A DNA stretch of 64,000 nt from Coprococcus comes ATCC 27758 (GCF_025149785.1 NZ_CP102277.1:2356001-2420000), one strand, 5' to 3'; counted from the first letter of the stretch, positions 15,913 through 25,495 are shown. A program made the numbers and translations. The notes: generated by a model from the letters alone, not told the origin.

Positions 15913-17346
15913 TCAGTGATGCTCAAGCCTTGGTACAGACTGGCTTCTCAGTTCGATCAGCGGTCCTCCGGTTCCTTCGATATATGCCTCCGTGATCGTC
16001 ACTTCCCCGATGCTGTCATCCTTCGGAATCTCATACATAATATCCAGCATGAATTCTTCAATGATCGCACGCAGTGCACGGGCTCCGGTATCCTTCTTCA
16101 TTGCCTTTCTTGCGATCGCATGAAGTGCACCATCATCGAATTTCAGATTGACCTCATCCAGTGCCAGAAGCTTCTGATACTGCTTGAGGATCGCATTTTT
16201 CGGCTCTTTTAATATCTGAACCATCATCTCTTCATCCAGTCCCTGAAGCGTAAATACGATCGGGAGACGTCCCAGAAATTCCGGAATCATTCCGAAGTTA
16301 CGCAGATCTTCTGTCGTCACCTTCTCCAGTATTTTCTTATCATGATCATATTTGTCTTTCAGATCCGCTCCAAACCCGATAGAAGAATTCTTCATCAGTC
16401 TTTCCTTGATGATCTGCTCAAGATCCGGGAACGCACCGCCACAGATAAAAAGGATATTCTTTGTATTGACTGTAGTGAGCGGAACCATCGCATTCTTACT
16501 GTTGGCTCCTACCGGCACTTCCACTTCGCTGCCTTCTAACAGCTTTAACATTCCCTGCTGTACGGATTCTCCGCTGACATCTCTCTGGCTGGTATTCTTC
16601 TTCTTCGCAATCTTGTCGATCTCATCGATAAAGATAATTCCCTGTTCCGCCTTATCTACGTCGTTGTCCGCAGCTGCAAGGAGCTTTGATACTACACTTT
16701 CAATATCATCCCCTATGTAGCCGGCCTCGGTAAGAGAGGTCGCATCGGTAATTGCAAGCGGCACATCCAAAAGTTTTGCCAGTGTCTTTACCAGATACGT
16801 CTTTCCAGAGCCGGTAGGTCCGATCATCAGCATATTGGATTTCTCGATTTCAATCTCATCCATTGTATCCGTTGCCACTCTTTTATAATGATTGTATACA
16901 GCAACCGACATTACCTTCTTGGCGTATTCCTGTCCTACTACATATTCATCCAGTTTCGCTTTGATCTTATGCGGAGCAGGAATATCCTTGATATTCAGGA
17001 TCGGTTCTTTTTCTTCTTCCGGCTTTTTCTTTTTCACACGCTGGCTCTTCGGGATCTGTGCATCCATGTCTCCAAATCCCATCATTGGTCCCATGTTCAT
17101 AAACTGGCTGTAATCCATCCCGCCAAAATTCATATTGTTCATTGCATCAAAGCTTTTTTGCATACAGTCCGGACACACGCAGATATTGTTCGGAAGATCG
17201 ATCATCTTTCCGGTCACACTCTCCGGTCTGTGACAGATGAAGCAGACCTTTTCATAGCGATCTTCGTTATTTTCTTTTTTGTCTGTATTTTCTACCTCAC
17301 CGGTTACTTTCTCAACTGTCTTGTCCTTCTGGTCATTTTCTGCCAT
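15913..17346 (-). CDS. clpX: ATP-dependent Clp protease ATP-binding subunit ClpX
   Basis: 477 residues, longer than classic ClpX (about 420). The extra length is a charged N-terminus of about 30 residues and a Met/Gly/Asn-rich linker (about 85-105) between the zinc domain and the AAA+ core. Seen in order: zinc-binding CFIC...CPDC (about 35-60), Walker A GPTGSGKT (near 175), pore loop GYIG (canonical GYVG), Walker B IIFIDEID (near 240), the ClpP-docking IGF in SSIGFGA (near 325) and sensor 2 GARALR (near 430). It unfolds substrates for ClpP. It lies outside the usual tig-clpP-clpX locus, so it may be a paralog. It ends a long operon, 51 bases after ligA. Confidence 0.88.
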   Translation of the reverse strand: MAENDQKDKTVEKVTGEVENTDKKENNEDRYEKVCFICHRPESVTGKMIDLPNNICVCPDCMQKSFDAMNNMNFGGMDYSQFMNMGPMMGFGDMDAQIPKSQRVKKKKPEEEKEPILNIKDIPAPHKIKAKLDEYVVGQEYAKKVMSVAVYNHYKRVATDTMDEIEIEKSNMLMIGPTGSGKTYLVKTLAKLLDVPLAITDATSLTEAGYIGDDIESVVSKLLAAADNDVDKAEQGIIFIDEIDKIAKKKNTSQRDVSGESVQQGMLKLLEGSEVEVPVGANSKNAMVPLTTVNTKNILFICGGAFPDLEQIIKERLMKNSSIGFGADLKDKYDHDKKILEKVTTEDLRNFGMIPEFLGRLPIVFTLQGLDEEMMVQILKEPKNAILKQYQKLLALDEVNLKFDDGALHAIARKAMKKDTGARALRAIIEEFMLDIMYEIPKDDSIGEVTITEAYIEGTGGPLIELRSQSVPRLEHH

Positions 17347-17397
17347 TGGCTGGTCCTCCTTTTTTCGGTCGTATTCAGACAGATTCCTCTGTTCTTC

Positions 17398-19371
17398 TTA
17401 TTCGATTTCCACCCCTGCAAGTTCTATAAACTCTTCCTCTGAAATGATCGGCACTCCAAGTTCTTTCGCCTTCCTGTTCTTGGAAGAAGCAGACTCTACA
17501 TCATTGTTGATCAGATAATTTGTCTTCTTCGTTACAGATCCGGTCACTTTTCCACCCATCTTCTCAACCAGTTCTTTTACCTCATTCCGGTTTGCAAAAT
17601 GATTCACGCTGCCAGTGATAACGAAACTCATACCTGCAAATTTCTGTTCCTCTGCCATCTCTTCCGGCTGGATCTCCAGTTCTCCGAGAAGGAGCTTAAA
17701 TTCTTTTTTTCTTTCCTCTGATATAAAATATTTTACAAATGCCGCCGCAAGCACCGGACCTACCCCCTGGATATCACTCAGTTCTTCTTCCGATGCTCCT
17801 GTCATTTTTTCCACATCATTTTTAAAATGGCGGCAGATCAGTTTTGCATTTGCGAGACCGATTCCTGCAATCCCAAGTCCATATACCACTTTAGCAAGTG
17901 TTGTGCTTCTCGCCTTATCCACGCTTGCGATCAGGTTCGCATAGGATTTTTCTCCAAAGCCTTCCATCGTCTGAATTTCTTCCTGATAGAAATCCAGATG
18001 GAAGATATCTCTGTATTTGTGAATGAATCCTCTCGCAATAAATTTCTCCAGTGTCGCCTCAGAAAGACCGTCAATATTGAGTGCATCCCTGCTGACAAAC
18101 AATGCAAAGGATTTGATTCTTTTTGCCTGACACATCGGATTTGTGCAATACAACGACTTTGCATCATTCATCTGACGGATCTCCGTAGCTCCACCACAAA
18201 CCGGACAGACTTTCGGAATCTCAATATTATCACTGCCGGTCAGATTCTTTGCAATCTGCGGAATGATCATATTCGCTTTATAGACTTCGATCGTATCCCC
18301 GATTCCCAGATGCAGCTCCTCCATAATACTTAAATTGTGTACACTTGCACGGCTTACCGTTGTTCCTTCCAGCTCTACCGGTTCAAAGATTGCTACCGGA
18401 TTAATAAGCCCTGTTCTTGATGGACTCCATTCAATCTCCAGAAGGTGCGTCTCGCGGATCTCATCTGCCCATTTGAAAGCAAAAGAATCTCGTGGGAATT
18501 TTGCCGTTCTCCCAAGCGACTGCCCATACGCAATGTCATCATATACAAGAACCAGACCATCTGACGGAAAATCATTTTCTACGATCTTTTCTGCAAAAAA
18601 TGCAACCTTCTCATCCAGTTCTTCCCTTGTCACCAGATAATGCTCCACCACATCAAATCCCTGATGTTCCAGCCAGTCAAGCTGTTCTTTTCTGGAATTG
18701 TGGAAATCCACATTTTCTGCACGTACCAGGGTAAATGCATAGAATTTTACGTTTCTCTGTGCCGTGATCTTGTTGTTCAGCTGGCGGACAGAACCACTGC
18801 ACAGATTCCGTGGATTTTTATATTTTGCATCCACGTCATCAATTTCTTCATTGATCCGCTCAAAATCTTTGTAACCGATCACCGCTTCCCCTCGCAGGAT
18901 CAGTTCCCCTTTATACGGAATATGAAGCGGCACGTTTTTAAATACTTTCGCATTGTTGGTAATGACCTCACCGACTTCCCCATTTCCTCTTGTAACTGCC
19001 TTAAAAAGTTCGCCGTCACGATAGGTCAGAACGATCGTCAGACCATCCATCTTCCATGAGATCACAGCCATCTGGTCTCCGACAAATTCCTTCAGCCTTG
19101 CCACTTCTTTTGTTTTGTCAAGAGAAAGCATCGGTGACTCATGACGTTCTTTCGGAAGCTCACTTAATACTTCATATCCTACATTCACCGTCGGACTGGA
19201 AGCCATAACGGTTCCCAGCTCTTCTTCCAGACCTTTCAGTTCATCATACAGCGCATCATACTCATAATTGCTCATAATTTCCTGCGCATCCTGATAATAA
19301 GCTTTTCCGGCTTTATTCAGAAGCTCTACCAGCTCCTGCATCCTTTTCATCTTATCCATATCCAAATCCAC
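17398..19371 (-). CDS. ligA: NAD-dependent DNA ligase
   Basis: 657 residues. Domains in order: Ia (YYQDAQEIMSNYEYD, NMN binding, about 25-40), adenylation domain with nucleophile Lys107 in SWKMDG, the SRTGLINPVA OB region (near 320), four-Cys zinc finger (CPVCGG ... CTNPMC, about 392-415), HhH domain (GIAGIG ... IQGVGP) and C-terminal BRCT (FVITGSVNHFANRNEVKEL, from about 578). It seals nicks in replication and repair. The acidic residue usually two places before the nucleophile Lys is Ser105 here, which is unusual. It starts 4 bases after rluF. Confidence 0.93.
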   Translation of the reverse strand: MDLDMDKMKRMQELVELLNKAGKAYYQDAQEIMSNYEYDALYDELKGLEEELGTVMASSPTVNVGYEVLSELPKERHESPMLSLDKTKEVARLKEFVGDQMAVISWKMDGLTIVLTYRDGELFKAVTRGNGEVGEVITNNAKVFKNVPLHIPYKGELILRGEAVIGYKDFERINEEIDDVDAKYKNPRNLCSGSVRQLNNKITAQRNVKFYAFTLVRAENVDFHNSRKEQLDWLEHQGFDVVEHYLVTREELDEKVAFFAEKIVENDFPSDGLVLVYDDIAYGQSLGRTAKFPRDSFAFKWADEIRETHLLEIEWSPSRTGLINPVAIFEPVELEGTTVSRASVHNLSIMEELHLGIGDTIEVYKANMIIPQIAKNLTGSDNIEIPKVCPVCGGATEIRQMNDAKSLYCTNPMCQAKRIKSFALFVSRDALNIDGLSEATLEKFIARGFIHKYRDIFHLDFYQEEIQTMEGFGEKSYANLIASVDKARSTTLAKVVYGLGIAGIGLANAKLICRHFKNDVEKMTGASEEELSDIQGVGPVLAAAFVKYFISEERKKEFKLLLGELEIQPEEMAEEQKFAGMSFVITGSVNHFANRNEVKELVEKMGGKVTGSVTKKTNYLINNDVESASSKNRKAKELGVPIISEEEFIELAGVEIE

Positions 19372-19375
19372 ACTT

Positions 19376-20152
19376 TTAATTATTGTTCCACGGTGTCGGC
19401 TCTGACTTTGAATCCCTGATCAGCTCATAGAGTTCATTCAGTTCCTGATCCGTAACCTTCCGGTATTCTCCCGGCTTTAAATTACCAAGTTCGATATTCA
19501 TGATCCGCACTCTCCGCAGCTCCTTTACCTCGTAGCCAAGTGCCTCACACATCCGGCGGATCTGCCGGTTGAGTCCCTGTGTCAGAATGATCTTAAATTT
19601 ATATTTTCCAAGCTTTTCTACCTGGCATGGTCTTGTGACAGTATCCAGGATCGGGACACCGCCTGCCATCTCCTTGAGAAATTCATCTGTCACGGGCTTA
19701 TCAACTGTAACTTTATATTCTTTTTCATGTTTATTTGCCGCACGCATCATCCGGTTGATAATGTCGCCGTTGTTCGTCATCAGAAGCAGCCCTTCCGAAT
19801 CCTTATCCAGACGTCCTACATAAGTAATCCGTACCGGATAGTTAAGGAAACGTACAATACTGTCTCTCTCCCGTCTTTCCTCAGTACAGACAATTCCACG
19901 CGGCTTATTGACCGCAAGCACGATCATCTCTTCCTGTCTGGATACCTGCTTTTTCCCAATCCGGACAACCTGCCACGGCTCTACCTTCATTCCGGTCTCT
20001 GCACGCACACCGTCAACCGTCACCTGTCCGGCTGCTATCAGTTTGTCCGCTTCCCTTCTGGAACATACACCAGCTTCACTTAAATATTTGTTCAGCCGGA
20101 CCGGTCCTTTATTTTCCGTGTCCAGAAACTGCTTTTCTATTTTATTTGCCAT
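19376..20152 (-). CDS. rluF: 23S rRNA pseudouridine synthase, RluF type
   Basis: 258 residues. An N-terminal S4 RNA-binding domain (VRLNKYLSEAGVCSRREADK, about 18-37) is followed by the RsuA/RluB/E/F-type catalytic domain with the nucleophile Asp in GRLDKDSEGLL (near 114). The blocks HEKEYKVTVDKP and GLNRQIRRMCEALGYEV closely follow E. coli RluF, which isomerises U2604 in 23S rRNA. It is packed in an operon: 12 bases after the DHHW gene and 4 bases before ligA. Confidence 0.88.
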   Translation of the reverse strand: MANKIEKQFLDTENKGPVRLNKYLSEAGVCSRREADKLIAAGQVTVDGVRAETGMKVEPWQVVRIGKKQVSRQEEMIVLAVNKPRGIVCTEERRERDSIVRFLNYPVRITYVGRLDKDSEGLLLMTNNGDIINRMMRAANKHEKEYKVTVDKPVTDEFLKEMAGGVPILDTVTRPCQVEKLGKYKFKIILTQGLNRQIRRMCEALGYEVKELRRVRIMNIELGNLKPGEYRKVTDQELNELYELIRDSKSEPTPWNNN

Positions 20153-20164
20153 GTTTTTCTCCTG

Positions 20165-21364
20165 TTAATTCTCATCCAGTACCCCCGCCAGCATCCGATC
20201 TTCAAAGAATGTATTGGCATTATACAGGAACAGCACATCATCAAACTGTTTATCTGACATCACAGAACTTAATTTACCGGTATAATAACGAGGGTCGATC
20301 ACAACGATTTCCCGGTAATACGGAGCCAGAAGCGGAAGAAAACAGTTTGCATATGAATCTTTGAACACCAGAAGTCTGCGTTTTTCTGTCTGTGTTGACT
20401 GGATATCGATCATTGCATGATTTCCACCGAAGAATACGGAATATTGATCTCTCTCATCCAGTTTGGATGAATCATACATAGAAGCACTCTTTTTCTGTTC
20501 TTCCACATAATTGACTGCAACCTGTGGTGCATCCGCACTCTTTGGCAGATAAATATAGATTGGTTCCTTATAATCTGTCTCATATCCACTCTTTGCGGAT
20601 AACGTTCCGTTAAAAGAATCCGATACCGCATAGGCTTTCATCTTAATTTCTTCACTCTTATCCAGTCCAAGCTGTGTCTTTGCTCCCTGGAATGCATACC
20701 ATGCACCAAGAGAAGTCCAGTGATGATCCGTGTGATAATAAATTGCTTCATCCTTGTGAGCATCCAGTACTTTTTCTGCATCGATCCAGTCATAAGAATC
20801 TCCAAGTTCTGCCTTTACACGGCTGATCTGTCTGCTCTGACTGGCAGTCACCGCAAATGCCGGAAGCTTGTCCTCCATAACATTTGCCGCATTCGGAACC
20901 AGCATCATATGCATCTGGATATCCGGATAACGCTCTTTAAAATTCTTCATTGCATCCAGATTCTCTTTCAGATCACTTTCATCTGCCACAGCAACATCTT
21001 CCATCAGATAATGATCCTTTCCTTTGAAAACACCACCTTCTTTTGTCCTCCCCGCCACACTGTCCGCAAATGTCTTGATTCTTACCCAGGTATCTCTTCC
21101 TGCAAACTGATCCGATACATACTCCTCGTACTGCTCCATAAACCTTCCGGAAGCAATTCCGGAAAGAGAAATTTCCGGTTTCTGCGCCAGCATACGCATT
21201 TCTTTTTCTGACATCTGCCTGTCTTTATGCATAAGGTTTACTCCGCAGCTGAGAATAAGGACTCCCAGAAATAAAAACGCACATACTGCCTGGATCTGTT
21301 TTTTCCCTCCTGGCAGAAAATACTTTGTTCTGTTTTTTTGTTTATTATTCTTTCCTTCTACCAT
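20165..21364 (-). CDS. DHHW family cell-surface polymer O-acylation protein (AlgX/DltD-like)
   Basis: 399 residues with a basic N-terminus and one membrane anchor (about 26-43), the rest predicted outside the cell. The family motif is seen in YYHTDHHWTSLGAW (near 215), with GRDTWVRIKTFAD (near 93) and the C-terminal FKDSYANCFLPLLAPYY (near 340). These give a SGNH-like Ser/Asp/His arrangement. Such proteins partner an MBOAT acyltransferase to O-acetylate exported polysaccharides. The MBOAT gene directly precedes it (9-base gap). The polymer is not identified; no polysaccharide polymerase genes are in the window. Confidence 0.88.
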   Translation of the reverse strand: MVEGKNNKQKNRTKYFLPGGKKQIQAVCAFLFLGVLILSCGVNLMHKDRQMSEKEMRMLAQKPEISLSGIASGRFMEQYEEYVSDQFAGRDTWVRIKTFADSVAGRTKEGGVFKGKDHYLMEDVAVADESDLKENLDAMKNFKERYPDIQMHMMLVPNAANVMEDKLPAFAVTASQSRQISRVKAELGDSYDWIDAEKVLDAHKDEAIYYHTDHHWTSLGAWYAFQGAKTQLGLDKSEEIKMKAYAVSDSFNGTLSAKSGYETDYKEPIYIYLPKSADAPQVAVNYVEEQKKSASMYDSSKLDERDQYSVFFGGNHAMIDIQSTQTEKRRLLVFKDSYANCFLPLLAPYYREIVVIDPRYYTGKLSSVMSDKQFDDVLFLYNANTFFEDRMLAGVLDEN

Positions 21365-21373
21365 TGTCTTTCC

Positions 21374-22771
21374 TTAAAATCTAAAATATAAAAATGGATT
21401 GTAACTTTCTGTCACCAGATATGCCACACACAGCACAAACAGTCCTGTCATCAGGCAGCCTGCCAGAACCGTATGCGGTCTTTCCTCATTAAATACCAGC
21501 CGCTTTCCGAGCAGATGCATAAACGGTGTACTTCCTATGATCCCTGCCACCCAGAAGAGCCAGTTTCGCATGATCAGGTACAATGCCTGGCTGTCCATAA
21601 ATCCGGTTGCACCCTGTCCGAACATATTGCCGATCCAGGTAAGTGCACTTCCGAGTGTCGGGCTGAAGAACAGTACCCAGCCGAGCATGACCAGAATCAT
21701 TGTGTAAAGTGTCTGGACTGCCTCCGGCAGCTTTGCAAGTATTTTTCCTGTAAAATATTTTTCAGTAATGAGGATCACTCCGTAGAAGAGCCCCCATACT
21801 ACAAAGTTCCAGCTTGCCCCATGCCAGAGACCGGTCAGGAACCATACGATCAGAAGATTCAGTAAATGCCGCGGAACCGTTACCCTGTTTCCTCCAAGCG
21901 GAATATACACATACTCGCGGAACCATGATCCCAGCGAAATATGCCATCTTCTCCAGAACTCGGTAACACTTTTGGAAATATACGGATAATTGAAGTTCTG
22001 CATAAACTCAAATCCGAACATCTTTCCAAGTCCGACTGCCATGTCCGAATAACCGCTGAAATCGAAATAAATCTGGAAAGTGTAGGCAAGACATCCAAGC
22101 CATGCAGTCACTACTGACATTCCATCCATCGCCGCGATATTTTCATAAATCGAACCAATCGTATTCGCCAGAAGCACCTTCTTTGCCAGTCCTATCACAA
22201 AGAACCAGGCACCGTATCCAAACTTCGTCAGTGATTCCTTTCTTTCACGCAGTTGTCTCTCCACATCTGCATACTGTACGATCGGACCTGCGATCAGCTG
22301 TGGGAACATTGTAACATAGGTTCCGAAATCAATCAGATTTACCTGTACGTCTACATTTCCCCTATATACATCAATGATGTAAGACAATGTCTGGAAAGTA
22401 TAGAAAGAAATTCCGATTGGGAGCTCCAGTTTTCTATATGGAATATAGAACGGAAGGATCGCATTTAAATTTGTCACGATAAATCCGTAATATTTGAAAA
22501 ATCCAAGAATAAACAGGTTTACAACGATCGTAAAGATCAGACTGCGCACCTGCGATTTTCTTCCTGCTTTTAATGCAATGTCCATTCCGCAAAAATAATT
22601 GAACAGAATGGAAATCAGCATCAGGAAGATATAGACCGGCTCTCCCCACGCATAAAATATGAGGGAAGCGATCAAAAGTACCACATTTTTTACCTTACGC
22701 GGCACCAAATAATATACCAACAGTGTAATTGGCAAAAATGTAAACAAAAATACCAGACTACTAAATAACAT
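21374..22771 (-). CDS. MBOAT family O-acyltransferase (AlgI-like)
   Basis: 465 residues, a polytopic membrane protein beginning MLFSSLVFLFTFLPITLLVYY like AlgI/DltB relatives. Landmarks: PIGISFYTFQTLSYIID (about 117-133), QLIAGPIVQY, NFNYPYISKSVTEFWRRWHISLGSWFREYVYIPLGG core (about 258-291, only parts quoted) and the conserved His in GLWHGASWNFVVWG (near 316). It transfers acyl groups, probably acetyl, from the cytosol across the membrane. It sits between DUF4358 and the DHHW gene in an operon. Confidence 0.93.
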   Translation of the reverse strand: MLFSSLVFLFTFLPITLLVYYLVPRKVKNVVLLIASLIFYAWGEPVYIFLMLISILFNYFCGMDIALKAGRKSQVRSLIFTIVVNLFILGFFKYYGFIVTNLNAILPFYIPYRKLELPIGISFYTFQTLSYIIDVYRGNVDVQVNLIDFGTYVTMFPQLIAGPIVQYADVERQLRERKESLTKFGYGAWFFVIGLAKKVLLANTIGSIYENIAAMDGMSVVTAWLGCLAYTFQIYFDFSGYSDMAVGLGKMFGFEFMQNFNYPYISKSVTEFWRRWHISLGSWFREYVYIPLGGNRVTVPRHLLNLLIVWFLTGLWHGASWNFVVWGLFYGVILITEKYFTGKILAKLPEAVQTLYTMILVMLGWVLFFSPTLGSALTWIGNMFGQGATGFMDSQALYLIMRNWLFWVAGIIGSTPFMHLLGKRLVFNEERPHTVLAGCLMTGLFVLCVAYLVTESYNPFLYFRF

Positions 22772-22792
22772 AACTTTTTCGTTTCCTTTTAT

Positions 22793-23287
22793 CTACTTCA
22801 GGCTCTTTGTAAACGCCTTTTCTACAGTTTCAGCTTTTGGTGAAATAACAAAAAGCACGTATGTACCTTTCGTCTTAATGATCGAAGCATCCAGAAGCTT
22901 TACCTGCTCGGCCCCATATCCTTCAAAATTATCGAGCTGTGTCTTTTTTCGCTGTTCTGCGGCTTTCTCAACTGCCTCTGCCTCATTCTCGTCCTTTGTT
23001 TTCACCAGAAGGAGCTCGTTGACTCCCATTGTTTCATTCGTATAATACAGTGTTATATCTTCATAATCCTTTGGATTGATCCCATAGAATCTCTTGATCT
23101 CCTGGGTTCCGGCAAGTGTCATGTTCTTGTCATCTGCCGCATCCACAACCGCTTTCTGTACATCTGCAAACGGTGTATCGCTGTCTCCCTTAGACTGAAA
23201 GATCAGACCGATATAGATAAGCAAAATAATTACCATCCCAGCTCTGATATTACGCAGAACTGTAAATTCCCCTTTTTTCTTTGTCAT
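22793..23287 (-). CDS. DUF4358 domain-containing membrane-anchored protein
   Basis: 164 residues. A short basic cytosolic stretch and one membrane helix (about 15-31) are followed by an extracellular DUF4358 domain, with the typical KRFYGINPKDYEDITLYY (about 65-82) and NELLLVKTKDENEAEAVEKA (about 90-109) segments. This family is regularly found beside MBOAT/SGNH surface-acylation genes in Clostridia. Its job is not known. Its ATG overlaps the stop of the SGNH gene by 4 bases, indicating translational coupling. Confidence 0.85.
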   Translation of the reverse strand: MTKKKGEFTVLRNIRAGMVIILLIYIGLIFQSKGDSDTPFADVQKAVVDAADDKNMTLAGTQEIKRFYGINPKDYEDITLYYTNETMGVNELLLVKTKDENEAEAVEKAAEQRKKTQLDNFEGYGAEQVKLLDASIIKTKGTYVLFVISPKAETVEKAFTKSLK

Positions 23288-24075
23288 ATTCCGGCCACCT
23301 CCGCCATATGTTCTGCCCAGATTGGATAATACTCCGCCTTCATATGCTCGCCATCCTGCTCATAATACTCATCTTTTACGATCTCTGTATTATCGATAAA
23401 TGTAATTCCTTCTTCATCACACATTGCTTTAAGTGCGGTATTATAATCCGGAATCTTGGCATAAACCGGCTCTTCTTCTTCTTTTTGAGCGGAAACAGGA
23501 AGAACACAGTTGATATAGAGCACTGCATCGGGCATCTGCTCACGCACATTTGCAAGTACCGCTTTGTATTTTTCAATAAATGCATCTGTATCTCCATCTG
23601 TTCCGGAAATGTCATTCAGTCCAAGTGCCAGAAAGAGGACTTCCGGCTTTAACTCTGCTGCTGTCCTGATCAGATCACCGGTCTGATCAAGGTGCATTCC
23701 TTTTTCCGCTACAACCTTAGAAGTATCAAGCACATCATATACGGTAAAACCGGTTGTGATCGAATCTCCGAGAATCACCGCATGCGCAAATTTTTCGGAC
23801 AACGGACGGTTCTGCCAGTCCTCTGTCGCCTGTTTTTCTTCTTTCTCAATATTTGAAATTTTGGTCTCCACCTCAGATACATCTGCTTTTTCCAGCTTCT
23901 TGATTGCTTTTACTCCTGCTGATGTATTCACCTTATCTGTTCCAAGATGCGAAAGACCAATACTTACGATTACAGTCAGTACAACAACCGTTCCTGCAAT
24001 TTCCATCAGAATTTTTTTTCTTCTTTCTTCTGCCTGATTTTCTTTCTCCATCGTTCTTTTCTTCATGCTATGCAT
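23284..24075 (-). CDS. Membrane-anchored SGNH/GDSL hydrolase
   Basis: 263 residues. N-terminal anchor (about 23-43), helical linker (EVETKISNIEKEEKQATEDW), then an SGNH hydrolase domain: block I GDSIT with the nucleophile Ser (near 104), block III GLND (near 152) and block V DGEHMK with catalytic Asp and His (near 244). It is an esterase or acetyltransferase acting outside the cell. First gene of the O-acylation set; an alternative start is the ATG at 24066, and both lack an ideal ribosome binding site (AGATAGG). No clear promoter was seen in the 90 bases before it. Confidence 0.88.
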   Translation of the reverse strand: MHSMKKRTMEKENQAEERRKKILMEIAGTVVVLTVIVSIGLSHLGTDKVNTSAGVKAIKKLEKADVSEVETKISNIEKEEKQATEDWQNRPLSEKFAHAVILGDSITTGFTVYDVLDTSKVVAEKGMHLDQTGDLIRTAAELKPEVLFLALGLNDISGTDGDTDAFIEKYKAVLANVREQMPDAVLYINCVLPVSAQKEEEEPVYAKIPDYNTALKAMCDEEGITFIDNTEIVKDEYYEQDGEHMKAEYYPIWAEHMAEVAGI

Positions 24076-24166
24076 CCTATCTTTTATTAAAATATGAGTT
24101 TCATTTTCATTGAATCATGTGATAAATACTCTAACCTATTCATTTTACTTTCTTCTATTATAAAAG

Positions 24167-24889
24167 TCAAATCTTTAATAATGCCAAAATCACCAAATGT
24201 GCAGGGTAAAACACGTAAAAAAAATACTTTTTCACAAGAAAATGTTTCTGTGATTTTTTTCCGTTATAAAATACCAAAACACAGCCTCCCGCTGCCAGTA
24301 CTGCAATCATTGCCCCTGCTCCAGCTGCGATTCCTGCAGCTCCCGGAAGTTCTGCTGTCACCGTAATCCCCAGAACAAGTGCTGCAATAAAAAAAGCCTT
24401 TTTCCGGCGCTTTGGATCCTCTCCTGCCCGGTAAAACCAAAGCGTATACAATGGAGCCAGAATTGCCCAGTCACAGATACTGCTTACTGCTATAATTCCC
24501 AATACAACCAGACTTTTCTTTCCCGGATCTGATATTTTTTCCTCTGCGATCATCAGACACAGGCACAGAAAAAGTGTAAATATCATATTTAAAGTATACC
24601 ACGGTGCCAGATGATTCCGCGCAAATGCCAGATAATACGGAAGCTGTGAAATGACAGCAAAGATCAGCAGTCTTCCGGCATATTTTTTTACTGACCTTGT
24701 ATAACGGTATCCTTCAACCAGAAACCAGCACATGACCGGTGCTGTAAAATAACCGATATCCTTTAGTGCTTCGCAGGCAAAGGTTCCTGGTTGCAGAAAT
24801 ATATTTGCAACGTGATTGAGCAGCATAGTAAACACTGCAATGTATTTGATCTGATCCCGGTTTAATTCTATTTTCATCTTGTTATCCAT
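24167..24889 (-). CDS. TraX family membrane protein
   Basis: 240 residues with about seven hydrophobic helices. The N-terminus LNRDQIKYIAVFTMLLNHVAN and later VMCWFLVEGYRYTRS, QLPYYLAF and FFYVFYPAHLVIL are hallmarks of the TraX family. In F plasmid TraX acetylates pilin; chromosomal Firmicute members are presumed acyltransferases of unknown substrate. It lies just downstream of, and in the same direction as, no other gene (the next minus-strand gene starts 91 bases after its stop), so it may feed into the surface O-acylation operon that follows, which would fit an acetylation theme. Confidence 0.88.
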   Translation of the reverse strand: MDNKMKIELNRDQIKYIAVFTMLLNHVANIFLQPGTFACEALKDIGYFTAPVMCWFLVEGYRYTRSVKKYAGRLLIFAVISQLPYYLAFARNHLAPWYTLNMIFTLFLCLCLMIAEEKISDPGKKSLVVLGIIAVSSICDWAILAPLYTLWFYRAGEDPKRRKKAFFIAALVLGITVTAELPGAAGIAAGAGAMIAVLAAGGCVLVFYNGKKSQKHFLVKKYFFYVFYPAHLVILALLKI

Positions 24890-24981
24890 CCTTTTTCTTT
24901 TCCGTATTGTATCAAATTCTTATGCATATCTCAAGATTTATGCTATACTGATACTATTACACTGATGACGGGAGGAAGTCT

Positions 24982-25476
24982 ATGCTTATTTTTTCTCTGG
25001 ATACAAAAAAATGCATGAACGCACTTTTACTGCATCCTGCATTTGATTCCTTTTTATTTATTGAAGGAGATATCACAACTTTTAATACCTTTCAATTTAA
25101 CGGACGACTGAAAAAAGATTTCTTCAGTGCTGAAGAAAAAGAAGCTCTGGATGACCGGGAATATGCTCTCTGGAAAGAACTTCGCGAGTTTTGTCTTTCT
25201 CTGATCAAAGGAAAGCGTACTCCGCTGGGATTTCATTTTGTTCTTTCTATGTCAGCACCGAATATTGCACGGCTTCTCGAACAGGAACATCTTTCATTTG
25301 CTCCGGCAGATGTGCAGGGACTGTACCTGAATTTTAAATATGACGGGACAAAACTTAGCTGTACGACAGGAACATCTATGAACCTGTTCACGCTGGACAA
25401 ATCACTGGAGCAGGCATGGGACAAGATGGCGCAACGGATTTTTGCGAAGTACGAGATTCCGTTTGAGGTTGAGTAA
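24982..25476 (+). CDS. DUF5721 family protein
   Basis: 164 residues, soluble, no signal peptide. It starts MLIFSLDTKKCMNALLLH after GGGAGGAAG and contains ITTFNTFQFNGRLKKDFF (about 32-49) and FHFVLSMSAPNIARLLEQ (about 83-100). I recognise the Lachnospiraceae family DUF5721 but know of no function; Clostridial neighbours give no hint. It has its own TATACT -10 at 24944-24949 and a strong terminator. Confidence 0.8.
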   Translation: MLIFSLDTKKCMNALLLHPAFDSFLFIEGDITTFNTFQFNGRLKKDFFSAEEKEALDDREYALWKELREFCLSLIKGKRTPLGFHFVLSMSAPNIARLLEQEHLSFAPADVQGLYLNFKYDGTKLSCTTGTSMNLFTLDKSLEQAWDKMAQRIFAKYEIPFEVE

Positions 25477-25495
25477 AATTTTGAAAATAGTGGTG

